Shown here: positions 1 through 7,078 of the stretch, piece after piece
Numbering within the stretch: position 1 is the stretch's first letter
Layout: each line of letters opens with the position of its first letter
Origin: Bacillota bacterium
GTDB taxonomy: Bacteria > Bacillota > Sulfobacillia > Sulfobacillales > Sulfobacillaceae
DNA length: 64,000 bases
NCBI GenBank assembly: GCA_023511625.1
Contig: JAIMBD010000002.1
Coordinates: 1 to 64,000 of the forward strand
Direction: 5' to 3'
Made by a program: the position numbers and the translations under genes
Notes under the pieces: model-generated
Database searches by the model: none
What the model saw: the letters and a program-made list of their open reading frames with translations, nothing else
Told to the model about the DNA's origin: nothing

Positions 1-370
1 CCCGGCGGCTAGCCCTCCCCCGGTTTCCGCGCCTGACCCTGCGGCACCGGCTGCCGAGCCCCCTGAAGCAGCGGGCGAGCCCTCACCGACCGCCGGCGAG
101 CCCGCGGAGGCCACCGGGTCCCTCGACCCGGCGCTAAAACGGTTTTCGCACTTGACGTTGACGCTGACGGCGAGCGTCGGCACGGCCACCCTGACGGTGC
201 GCGACTGGCTAAACGTAGGGATAGGAAGCCGGATCTTGCTGACCAGCCTCCGCCACCAGCGGGTGACCATCAAGCTCAACGGTGTGCCGGTGGGTGTCGG
301 GCGGGTGGTACTGGTCAACAACACCTTGGGGGTGGAGGTCGAAGCCTGGGGAGCCCGGCCTGGACCCTAA
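1..370 (+). CDS. fliN: FliN/FliY-type flagellar motor switch protein, C-terminal part (5' end outside window)
   Basis: The frame is open from the first base to TAA at 368-370. It encodes about 50 residues of Pro/Ala/Glu-rich linker followed by a SpoA (surface presentation of antigens) domain with the pattern LTVRDWLNVGIGSRI...VTIKLNGVPVG...GVEVEAW. SpoA domains of FliN and the FliY C-terminus build the lower C-ring of the flagellar switch. The Pro-rich linker fits FliY, whose N-terminal part is FliM/CheC-like, better than a short FliN. It converges on the ogt gene with a 37-bp gap, and the chemotaxis operon beyond supports a flagellar role. A type III secretion SpoA protein is a less likely alternative. 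Confidence 0.8.
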   Translation, partial: PAASPPPVSAPDPAAPAAEPPEAAGEPSPTAGEPAEATGSLDPALKRFSHLTLTLTASVGTATLTVRDWLNVGIGSRILLTSLRHQRVTIKLNGVPVGVGRVVLVNNTLGVEVEAWGARPGP

Positions 371-407
371 CCGGTCGGCGATCCCGGTGCCGGCAGCGTG
401 CCGCAGG

Positions 408-929
408 TCAGCGCCACCCGTGGACGCCCTCTAGGGCCAGCAGGCGCCGTTTTAGCGCCGTGCCCCCGCGGTATCCGCCGAGCACTCCCCGGGCGCCCAC
501 CACCCGATGGCAGGGCACCACCAAGGCCAGAGGGTTCTCCGCCACGGCTTGGCCCACGGCCCGAGCCGCGCGAGGGCTCCCAATCCGCTCCGCCACAGCC
601 CCGTACGTCCACACCATTCCGTAGGGGATGGCCCGCAGGGCCTCCCACACGCGGAGCTGAAAAGGCGTGCCCCGAATCGTCCACGCTACTGGCACGGTGC
701 GGGTCTCGCCCGTCAAATACCCATCGAGTGCCCTCGCCAGCCATGCCGGCAGCGCAGGCGCCGCCTGCCAGCACACCATGCCAAAGTACCGCCCCAAATA
801 GGCGGCGCGAGCCTCCTCGCCATCGGCCCCGAGGTAGCACAAGCCTTCTCGGGTCCAGGCCAGATGCCATCGCCACCCTTCGAAATCGCGGGCGGCGAGC
901 CAACCGATGCCGTAGGGGTCTTGAAGCAT
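408..929 (-). CDS. ogt: Methylated-DNA--protein-cysteine methyltransferase (Ogt type)
   Basis: This is a suicide repair protein that transfers the O6-methyl group of guanine to its own cysteine. The active-site signature PCHRVVG lies in the C-terminal half and is followed by GVLGGYRGG and a conserved KRRLLALEG tail. The helix-turn-helix stretch (FQLRVWEALRAIPYGMVWTY) precedes it. I chose the ATG at 929, giving about 173 residues, because an AGGGAAGGAAG ribosome site lies just upstream. A longer frame starts at 974, directly after the stop of the HD-GYP-like gene. It is the last gene of the chemotaxis operon on this strand, probably as a passenger. Confidence 0.9.
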   Translation of the reverse strand: MLQDPYGIGWLAARDFEGWRWHLAWTREGLCYLGADGEEARAAYLGRYFGMVCWQAAPALPAWLARALDGYLTGETRTVPVAWTIRGTPFQLRVWEALRAIPYGMVWTYGAVAERIGSPRAARAVGQAVAENPLALVVPCHRVVGARGVLGGYRGGTALKRRLLALEGVHGWR

Positions 930-974
930 AGGCGCTTCCTTCCCTAGCCCTCCTGCCCCCGTCCGGGGAGGCAT

Positions 975-1985
975 TCAGTACTCGCGCTCTTCGTAAAAAC
1001 CGGTGACGACACGCCCCCGTTCTTGGGGCGAAGCCAGGTGCACCTCGCGGCCGCGCTCAGGCCCGGTCAACAGCCGGATGCGTGGACGCGCCGGCCACTC
1101 CACGGTATTGGCCAAGACTACGGCCACCTCTGACCCCACCCGAATCACGGCCCCCACCGGATACGGTGCCAAGGTGTGCTGCAAGGCTTGCACCAGGTTT
1201 AGGGGGTATTCGAGGTCGGCGCCGCCCATGACCCATTCCAACGCCTCGTGCACCGGCACCGGTTCGGCATCGGTGCGAAACAGCAAATACGTCAACGCCT
1301 CGGCCAGGCCCACGATCAGCGCGCCCACGTAGATCTTGTTGCCTGCCAACGGCGGGTGGCCCGAGCCGTCCCACCGGGCGTGGTGCTGAATGAGACTGGC
1401 GATGGTGGTCGAGGCCACGGTGGGAAATTGGCGCAGCTTTTCCACCAACTCCACCACGTGGGCGGCGTCACTCTCCCGCACCTCGCCCCGCTGTCGATCG
1501 GGATAGGCCAACCCGAGCCACAGCGCAGCCAAGCCCACCTCCTCGGCCCGGCTTGGCGCCACCCGCTGCGCCAGTTGGATCGCCAGCCCCACCGTGTTGA
1601 TCCACGCCGTGAAGGCCGGGCTACCTCCCTGGTGGGGAGAGACCAGCTCAAAGGCCCGCCGGCGAGCAGCCGGAAGGTTGTCCATGACCTCTTGCACCAG
1701 CGCGCGCGCCTCTTGGGTGTCCTTGACCGAGAGCGCGCGCACCTCGCGCGCCATCCACCGTTGTAGCTCCGGCAAGAGCGACTCCGGAAGCCAAGGGTCC
1801 GGATCGATATCTTCAAACCCCGGCCATTCGACCGGCAGCACCTGCAGATGCCATCGCTCCAACTGCGCGAGCAAGCTTTCGGTCAAGATCGTCCCCGCGC
1901 GGAGCACCACGCGCCCATCGGCGTGACGAATGGTGTCGGCCACCACATCGCCCGGCCGACACTGCGCAATCGGTAACAGTCGCAT
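975..1985 (-). CDS. Degenerate HD-GYP domain protein
   Basis: The protein has 336 residues. The C-terminal half aligns with HD-GYP c-di-GMP phosphodiesterase domains: HHARWDGSGHPPLAGNKIYVGALIVGLAEALTYL keeps the HH...DGSG-P core. The upstream HD signature expected around residues 160-200 (H..R..., HDIGK) is replaced by INTVGLAIQLA and LAYPDRQ, so the metal site looks incomplete. It may bind c-di-GMP or protein partners rather than hydrolyse the nucleotide. The N-terminus (MRLLPIAQCRPGDVVADTI) resembles the entry segment seen before many HD-GYP domains. Start ATG 1985 is preceded by GGTAGGAG. It lies downstream of cheY in the chemotaxis operon, suggesting cross-talk between chemotaxis and c-di-GMP. 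Confidence 0.75.
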   Translation of the reverse strand: MRLLPIAQCRPGDVVADTIRHADGRVVLRAGTILTESLLAQLERWHLQVLPVEWPGFEDIDPDPWLPESLLPELQRWMAREVRALSVKDTQEARALVQEVMDNLPAARRRAFELVSPHQGGSPAFTAWINTVGLAIQLAQRVAPSRAEEVGLAALWLGLAYPDRQRGEVRESDAAHVVELVEKLRQFPTVASTTIASLIQHHARWDGSGHPPLAGNKIYVGALIVGLAEALTYLLFRTDAEPVPVHEALEWVMGGADLEYPLNLVQALQHTLAPYPVGAVIRVGSEVAVVLANTVEWPARPRIRLLTGPERGREVHLASPQERGRVVTGFYEEREY

Positions 1986-2074
1986 ACTCCTACCTTCGCT
2001 TTCTTCTCCGAGCTCGGCGGTCAAGGCCCGATCCGGCCAAAGCGCCCTGCATCCACTGGAGCAGGACCCGCTCC

Positions 2075-2434
2075 TCAGCCATGCCGTCCCCACTTGCTGA
2101 CGGCCGCCAGCACCCGGTCGGGTTGAAACGGCTTGACGATAAAGTCCTTGGCCCCGGCCTGAATCGCCGCCAGCACCATGGCCTGCTGCCCCAAGGCCGA
2201 CACCATCACCACCCGAGCCTCGGGGTCTTCGGCCGTCAAGGCCCGCACCGCTTCGATCCCGTCCATCTCCGGCATGGTGATGTCCATCAAGACCAGGTCG
2301 GGCCGCTCGGCCCGATACCGGTCCAGCGCTTCCCGTCCATTGCCGGCCTCCACCACCGTATGCCCTTGATCCTCTAACAGCTTTCGAAGCCGAAGGCGCA
2401 TGAAGGCAGCGTCGTCGACGACCAAGATCTTCAC
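2075..2434 (-). CDS. cheY: Chemotaxis response regulator CheY
   Basis: This is a single receiver domain of 119 residues. Visible residues are the acidic pair in VVDDAAF (about residues 7-8), the phospho-acceptor Asp in LVLMDITMPEMDG, the Thr/Ser position in MVSALG, and Lys in IVKPF. There is no output domain, so it should act by binding the flagellar switch. Bacillus-type PEMDGIEA wording is typical of CheY. The GTG start overlaps the TGA of cheC as GTGA, which indicates translational coupling. CheA upstream in the operon is the expected kinase and CheC the likely phosphatase. Confidence 0.92.
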   Translation of the reverse strand: MKILVVDDAAFMRLRLRKLLEDQGHTVVEAGNGREALDRYRAERPDLVLMDITMPEMDGIEAVRALTAEDPEARVVMVSALGQQAMVLAAIQAGAKDFIVKPFQPDRVLAAVSKWGRHG

Positions 2435-3048
2435 TGCGGTGCCCCCTTCTCGGCCGCCGAAGACGACCCATCCCGCCACGGCCGCGGCACCACCACCAAG
2501 TACCCCTCCATCACGGCCGGACCCACCCGCAAAAGGGCCTCGGACAATAGCACGGCATCCTGCGGTTTCCAATGGGGGAAGATCCGTGCCACTACCTCCG
2601 CAAACGGCCCCACGGTCACCTCGGGAGGCGTCGGCTCCCAAGGTTGTTGAAAGGTGTCGGCAAAGACGTTCAAGAAGGCCGTGCCCAGGATGTTTCCCAC
2701 CTCGGCCAAGGCCGAGGAGCCGAGTTCGTCGAGCTCGAACGGCTCCGAAGGCGGGCTTCCGGTGAGCACCGCCAACAATCGGGCCGCATCGGCCTGGGTG
2801 AAGACCAGAAGGATGTCGGCCGGAAACAATCCGAAGGCACCGAGATGGGTGGCATAAACCGGGTCGCGTTCTGGATTTTCCAGGTGAATCTTGCTCTCCA
2901 ACTCCGGCCACGCCACTGTGCGGGTGCCGACGCCGGTCAACTCCACCGGCTGCGCAGTCAGGTGCGACAGCGCCTCGCCGGCCCGCTTCAGAGCCGGTTG
3001 GGTCAATTTGTTCCAGATGCGCAGCGTATCGGGGTTCCAGGGGTTCAC
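2431..3048 (-). CDS. cheC: CheC-family CheY-P phosphatase / CheX-like protein
   Basis: The protein has 205 residues. One phosphatase signature of the CheC/CheX/FliY family is clear: SSALAEVGNILGTAFLNVFAD (helix with S/D-x3-E-x2-N). The second signature found in most CheC proteins is not evident in the C-terminal half, so this may be a one-site member. These proteins dephosphorylate CheY-P and, with CheD, tune receptor deamidation in Bacillus. No cheD is seen in the window. The GTG start overlaps the cheA TGA as GTGA, and its own TGA overlaps the cheY start in the same way. Confidence 0.8.
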   Translation of the reverse strand: MNPWNPDTLRIWNKLTQPALKRAGEALSHLTAQPVELTGVGTRTVAWPELESKIHLENPERDPVYATHLGAFGLFPADILLVFTQADAARLLAVLTGSPPSEPFELDELGSSALAEVGNILGTAFLNVFADTFQQPWEPTPPEVTVGPFAEVVARIFPHWKPQDAVLLSEALLRVGPAVMEGYLVVVPRPWRDGSSSAAEKGAPQ

Positions 3049-5741
3049 GCCGGCACCTCCTCCTTCGACGACAGATGCGAATCAGGCAACAACAGCCCGG
3101 CCACGGTCCGCGCCAACAGGGCGGGGTCGAACTTGGTCACGATGGCGTCCGCCTCCACTGTGGCCGAGCGCTGGGCGTGCCAGTGGCCCGAGAGCGAGGT
3201 GTGCAAAAGGACCGGGAGCGCCGCCGTCCTGGGATCGCGTTTGAGCCGATGGGTCAGGGTGTATCCGTCGAGTCGCGGCATCTCCACGTCCAGCACAAAC
3301 AGGTGCGGCAAAGGCTCGCCGGCCTCTACCGCTTCCCACACCGCCATACCGTCGGAGAAGGTCCGCACTTCCAGCCCCAACGGCTCGAGGGCCTTCTCCA
3401 CCTGGCGCACCGCCACCAGCGAATCGTCCGCCAGCCACACACGGCGCCCACGTCCGGCCCCTGTGGCCTCCGGAAGTGGGGGGAACGCCGGTGGCATCAC
3501 TTCGGCCAAGATCTGTTCGAAGTCGATGAGTTGGATGGGCCCCCACTGCGGATGGTCGATGAGTCCTGTCAGCCGGCGGCGGGCCGGGTCTCGGGTGCCG
3601 AGGATGGCTGGCAAGGGTTCGACCGCCTCCCAACTGACGCGGAGCATACGCTCCACCTCGGGGACGGGGAAGGCCTGCACGGTCTGATTGAATTCGGTGA
3701 TGATCATCAGGTCGGACGTCCCGCCGGGGACGCCCAGCGCTTGGGCCAGATCCACCACCGGGACGGTCTGGCCCCTCAGGCGCGCAAATCCTGCCAGCCA
3801 CGGGTGCTGGCCGGGCACGCGCGTGATCGGCGGCGCCACCACGACCTCGCGGGTCTTGTACACGTTGATGCCGTACCGCTGGCCATCGGCCAGACGGAAC
3901 ACCAACAGCTCCATCTGGTTGGATCCCGCCCGCAGCACATGGTCGTCCGCCACCTCGCGCCGCTCGACGCCGGTCTGGGGAACCAAACGGCGCACGTCCA
4001 ACATAAAGCTCAGGCGGCCGTCGCCCAACAGGGCCACCCCTGTCATCCACGGAGTCAACGTGGTCAAGGCCGCGATGGGCTTGACAACCACCTCCTGCTG
4101 CCCCAGCACCTGGTCTACGGCCAAGGCCGCGCGGGTGCGCCCGTCCCGTACCCGAACCAGGTATGCGCCACTGCTCCCCCCTGGGGCCTCGGGGTCCAAG
4201 AGCGCAGCCAATTCGTAACAAGCCACCGGTTCATCGCCCTCGGCCACTGCCGACTGCCCCAGCACGGTGCTCACGGCGGCAGCGCGCCGCTCTTCGATGC
4301 GCTCCACCACCCCGATGGGCAGGCCGACGGTGAAGGGGCCTGCCTCCACCAAAAGCGCGGTCAAAATCGCCATGGTCATCGGCAACTCCAGGTGAAACGT
4401 GGTTCCTTGTCCGGGAGTGCTCTCCACCGTCACCGTGCCGTGCACCTGATCCAAAAACGCGCGCACGGCATCGAGGCCGACTCCCCGCCCGGAGAGATCG
4501 GTGACCTGGGCTGCCGTGGACAATCCGGGCCGGAAGAGGAATTCCTGGAGGTCGGCAGGCGTGGCCTGGGTCGCGTCTTCCGGCCGAAGCCAACCGCGTT
4601 CCACCGCCTTTTCCCGCACTGCCTGCCAGTTGATGCCTCGCCCGTCGTCCCGGATGCGCAGGTGCACGTGGCCTTCCGCGGCGTAGGCCTCCAACCGGAT
4701 GACGCCGGTAGGGGACTTCCCTAGCGCCTGACGTTCCCCCGGAGATTCGATGCCGTGGTCACAGGCGTTGCGCAAAAGGTGAAGCAGCGGCTCGTGCAAC
4801 GAGTCCATCACCAGGCGGTCGAGTTCGGTCTCGCCCCCTACCGTCTCGAGACGGATGGTCTTACCGAGCTTGAGCGCCAAGTCATGCACAGCCCGCGGAT
4901 ACTGCCGAAACAAGCGGTCGAGCGGCAACATGCGGGCGCGCAGCGTGGTCTCCTGCACCTCCAGGGCCTTGCGCCGCAGATGGCTCAGGAGATTGCGGGT
5001 GGCGGCATCGACCTTGCCGGCCAGTTGGTGTTCCAGCTGGGCCTCATCGAGCAGCAGCTCCCCGATGGTCTCCAGCAGCCGCTCGATGGTCTCGACCCCG
5101 ATGCGCACGGTGTTCTCCCGCCCGGTAGGAGCCGCCGCCTCGCCGGCCTCGGTCGTCGCTTCTCCTTCGGGCCCCTCCACCCGTACCACGTCGTCGACCG
5201 TGGCCAAGGCGGCGCGCACGCGGGCAGGATCGACCGTAGCCGGCAGCCACAACCCTACCGGACGGTGGTCCCACTCCGCCAGCGCCTCAGGCGCCACCTC
5301 CAACTCCGCCTCCGGGGCCACTGCCGAGACGGCCTGAAAGGCTTGATAGGCGCGCACTCCCGGCATGGGGCAAGCGGGGTCGAGCACCAACACCCACCGC
5401 CGACGCTGTGCCGGAGCCGCCGGATTCCTGCTCCCTTGAAGCTCCGCCCGCAGGCGGTCCACCGTTTCCAATACCGCCGTCCGCACCGCTTCGTCGTACG
5501 ACCGCTCCCCGCGGCGCACGGCGTCGAGCACCTCCTCCAACGCGTGCGCCTGCGCCACCCATTGGTCAAGGCCCACCATTCCCCCCGATCCTTTTAGGGT
5601 GTGGGCAGCGCGAAACAAGGTGTCTACGGCAGGCCGTTCTGCCAAGGCCTCGGTTTCCAGCGCATCTAACAGTTCGCGGGCCTCCTCGACAAACAGGGCC
5701 CGCTCTTCCGGCCGCTCCCAGGTCACTTCTTCGAACCGCAT
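3045..5741 (-). CDS. cheA: CheA histidine kinase fused to a CheV module (CheA-CheW-CheW-REC)
   Basis: The protein has about 898 residues. Domains in order are Hpt 1-105 with phospho-His47 (AAHTLKGSGG), a CheY-binding-like segment about 115-190, a dimerisation helix pair about 212-265, and a HATPase 270-455 with the N box (LRNACDHGIE) and G boxes (DDGRGI, GRGVGLDAV). A first CheW-like domain spans 456-595, a second 605-755, and a receiver domain 767-888. The receiver keeps D772/D773 (LADDS), phospho-Asp about 818 (FVLDVEMPRLDG) and Lys about 870. CheW-REC is the architecture of CheV, so this is a CheA-CheV fusion. ATG 5741 is chosen because AGGAGG lies 7-8 nt upstream; a GTG at 5747 is too close to it. 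The intrinsic receiver could be an adaptation or phosphate-sink element. Confidence 0.9.
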   Translation of the reverse strand: MRFEEVTWERPEERALFVEEARELLDALETEALAERPAVDTLFRAAHTLKGSGGMVGLDQWVAQAHALEEVLDAVRRGERSYDEAVRTAVLETVDRLRAELQGSRNPAAPAQRRRWVLVLDPACPMPGVRAYQAFQAVSAVAPEAELEVAPEALAEWDHRPVGLWLPATVDPARVRAALATVDDVVRVEGPEGEATTEAGEAAAPTGRENTVRIGVETIERLLETIGELLLDEAQLEHQLAGKVDAATRNLLSHLRRKALEVQETTLRARMLPLDRLFRQYPRAVHDLALKLGKTIRLETVGGETELDRLVMDSLHEPLLHLLRNACDHGIESPGERQALGKSPTGVIRLEAYAAEGHVHLRIRDDGRGINWQAVREKAVERGWLRPEDATQATPADLQEFLFRPGLSTAAQVTDLSGRGVGLDAVRAFLDQVHGTVTVESTPGQGTTFHLELPMTMAILTALLVEAGPFTVGLPIGVVERIEERRAAAVSTVLGQSAVAEGDEPVACYELAALLDPEAPGGSSGAYLVRVRDGRTRAALAVDQVLGQQEVVVKPIAALTTLTPWMTGVALLGDGRLSFMLDVRRLVPQTGVERREVADDHVLRAGSNQMELLVFRLADGQRYGINVYKTREVVVAPPITRVPGQHPWLAGFARLRGQTVPVVDLAQALGVPGGTSDLMIITEFNQTVQAFPVPEVERMLRVSWEAVEPLPAILGTRDPARRRLTGLIDHPQWGPIQLIDFEQILAEVMPPAFPPLPEATGAGRGRRVWLADDSLVAVRQVEKALEPLGLEVRTFSDGMAVWEAVEAGEPLPHLFVLDVEMPRLDGYTLTHRLKRDPRTAALPVLLHTSLSGHWHAQRSATVEADAIVTKFDPALLARTVAGLLLPDSHLSSKEEVPA

Positions 5742-5765
5742 CGCCACCCCTCCTAGCCGCCCGAC

Positions 5766-6215
5766 CTACCCGCGCGCTCTCCCCCACGTCTCCGCCTCGG
5801 CCCTCAGGCGGATCGGCAGGTCTGGCTCAAAGGCCCACACCCAACCCGGCCCATATCGCCAGCCTGCCGATACCAGCGGCAAAATCCGCGGCGGCAGGAG
5901 TCCTTGCCACGCCTCCCGGGCCAAGGGCGGTCCCGGCTCCCACAGCGCGTCCACTCCGTCCACAGCCACCAGCACCACCTCGCCGCCCACCTCCCAGCGC
6001 AAGGCGAACCGGGCCGCAGTCGGGTCAAGGCCCAACAGCGGGCGCAGGGTCCAAAGCGCCAGCGGCTGCCCGCGGACTACGGCCACGCCCGAAACCAAGG
6101 GCGGCGTGCGCGGCACGCGCACCTCGGTGGGGCGGTCCAGAATCTCGGTCACCTGGGCGATGGGGGCCCCAAACCCATATGGTCCGATTTGGCAAACCAA
6201 GAGCGACTCGGCCAT
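5766..6215 (-). CDS. cheW: CheW-like chemotaxis coupling protein
   Basis: The protein has 149 residues and a single CheW fold. The N-terminus (LLVCQIGPYGFGAPIAQVTEIL) matches the usual first strand and VxEIL motif. It is followed by VSGVAVVRGQPLALWTLRPLLGL, the counterpart of the family motif around GvvnlRG...vidL. It should bridge the chemoreceptor and CheA. The ATG at 6215 overlaps the receptor stop as TGATG with GGAGGAGGT seven bases upstream. A GTG one codon earlier is spaced too tightly from the ribosome site. CheA follows after 24 bp. Confidence 0.85.
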   Translation of the reverse strand: MAESLLVCQIGPYGFGAPIAQVTEILDRPTEVRVPRTPPLVSGVAVVRGQPLALWTLRPLLGLDPTAARFALRWEVGGEVVLVAVDGVDALWEPGPPLAREAWQGLLPPRILPLVSAGWRYGPGWVWAFEPDLPIRLRAEAETWGRARG

Positions 6216-6985
6216 CACCGACCTCCTCCGGGGCTTGGCGCCCCTGCCTCAGAGTGGCCGTGGAGGACCTTTAATTGCTCCGACAAACCCGCGAGGGTAT
6301 CCTCGATGGTCTGGGCGGCGCGTTGCGACTCCTCCGACAGCTTCTTCACCTCTTCCGCCACCACCGCGAACCCGCGGCCTTGCTCTCCGGCTCGGGCGGC
6401 CTCGATGGCGGCGTTGAGCGCCAAGAGGTTGGTCTGCCGCGCGATGTCGCGAATCAAAACAGTCGCCGCCTGAATGGCTTCGGCCTGCCCGCCCAAGGCC
6501 TGCGTCACGGTAGCCAGACGCTGGTTCAACACCTCTTGATAGCGGGTCGAGACCGTGACCATATCCATCGTCAGCCGCTTCGACGCCGCTACAAATGCCC
6601 GCTGTCGCATCGCCGCCTCCTGGGGCCATTGCCGCTCCACCTGTTGCGCGACCCCTTCCCAGATCATGCGGTAGGCCAGAAGGTACCACTGCGAATCCAG
6701 TCCAATGCGCACGTGGGCAGCCACGATGGCCTCCAGGCGCGGCCGCAAGGTCGGGTCCTGGGGGCTCGTGCCGAGGTCGCCCAAATACTGCCGCAACGTC
6801 TCCGCCAACCGTTCGTACGTGGTGTGCGCCCGCACCAGCCGGTCCAACTCTGGAACCTCGCGGATGCGGGCATAAAAGCGCGGCGGCACCTCTTTCGCCA
6901 CCGCGTCCCAATCGATGCGCCGAAGCCACTCGCTGTCCTGGTCCCGCCACTCCAACAACCGATTGAGGTCTTGCCACTCGGTCAC
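6215..6985 (-). CDS. Globin-coupled soluble chemoreceptor (HemAT-like, minimal)
   Basis: The protein has 256 residues and no transmembrane segment. Residues 1-120 resemble the protoglobin sensor of Hem[19 protein letters not shown] at 91-107 matches the family H-x-x-IGL-x-x-x-WY segment, making His91 the candidate proximal heme ligand. Residues about 175-235 are an MCP signalling tip ([20 protein letters not shown], then [18 protein letters not shown]). The signalling part is far shorter than in ordinary receptors and seems to lack long methylation helices. The expected role is oxygen sensing and aerotaxis through CheW/CheA encoded next. GTG 6985 is chosen for its GGAGGAG site; an upstream GTG at 7075 has none. 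Confidence 0.82.
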   Translation of the reverse strand: MTEWQDLNRLLEWRDQDSEWLRRIDWDAVAKEVPPRFYARIREVPELDRLVRAHTTYERLAETLRQYLGDLGTSPQDPTLRPRLEAIVAAHVRIGLDSQWYLLAYRMIWEGVAQQVERQWPQEAAMRQRAFVAASKRLTMDMVTVSTRYQEVLNQRLATVTQALGGQAEAIQAATVLIRDIARQTNLLALNAAIEAARAGEQGRGFAVVAEEVKKLSEESQRAAQTIEDTLAGLSEQLKVLHGHSEAGAPSPGGGR

Positions 6986-7078
6986 GCTGCCCACTCCTCC
7001 GCCCCCACTGCCCCTGCCGGCGACATCGGGGGTCCATCTTTCGACAGCATAACCAGGCCGCGCCCCAGGATCCACTTT

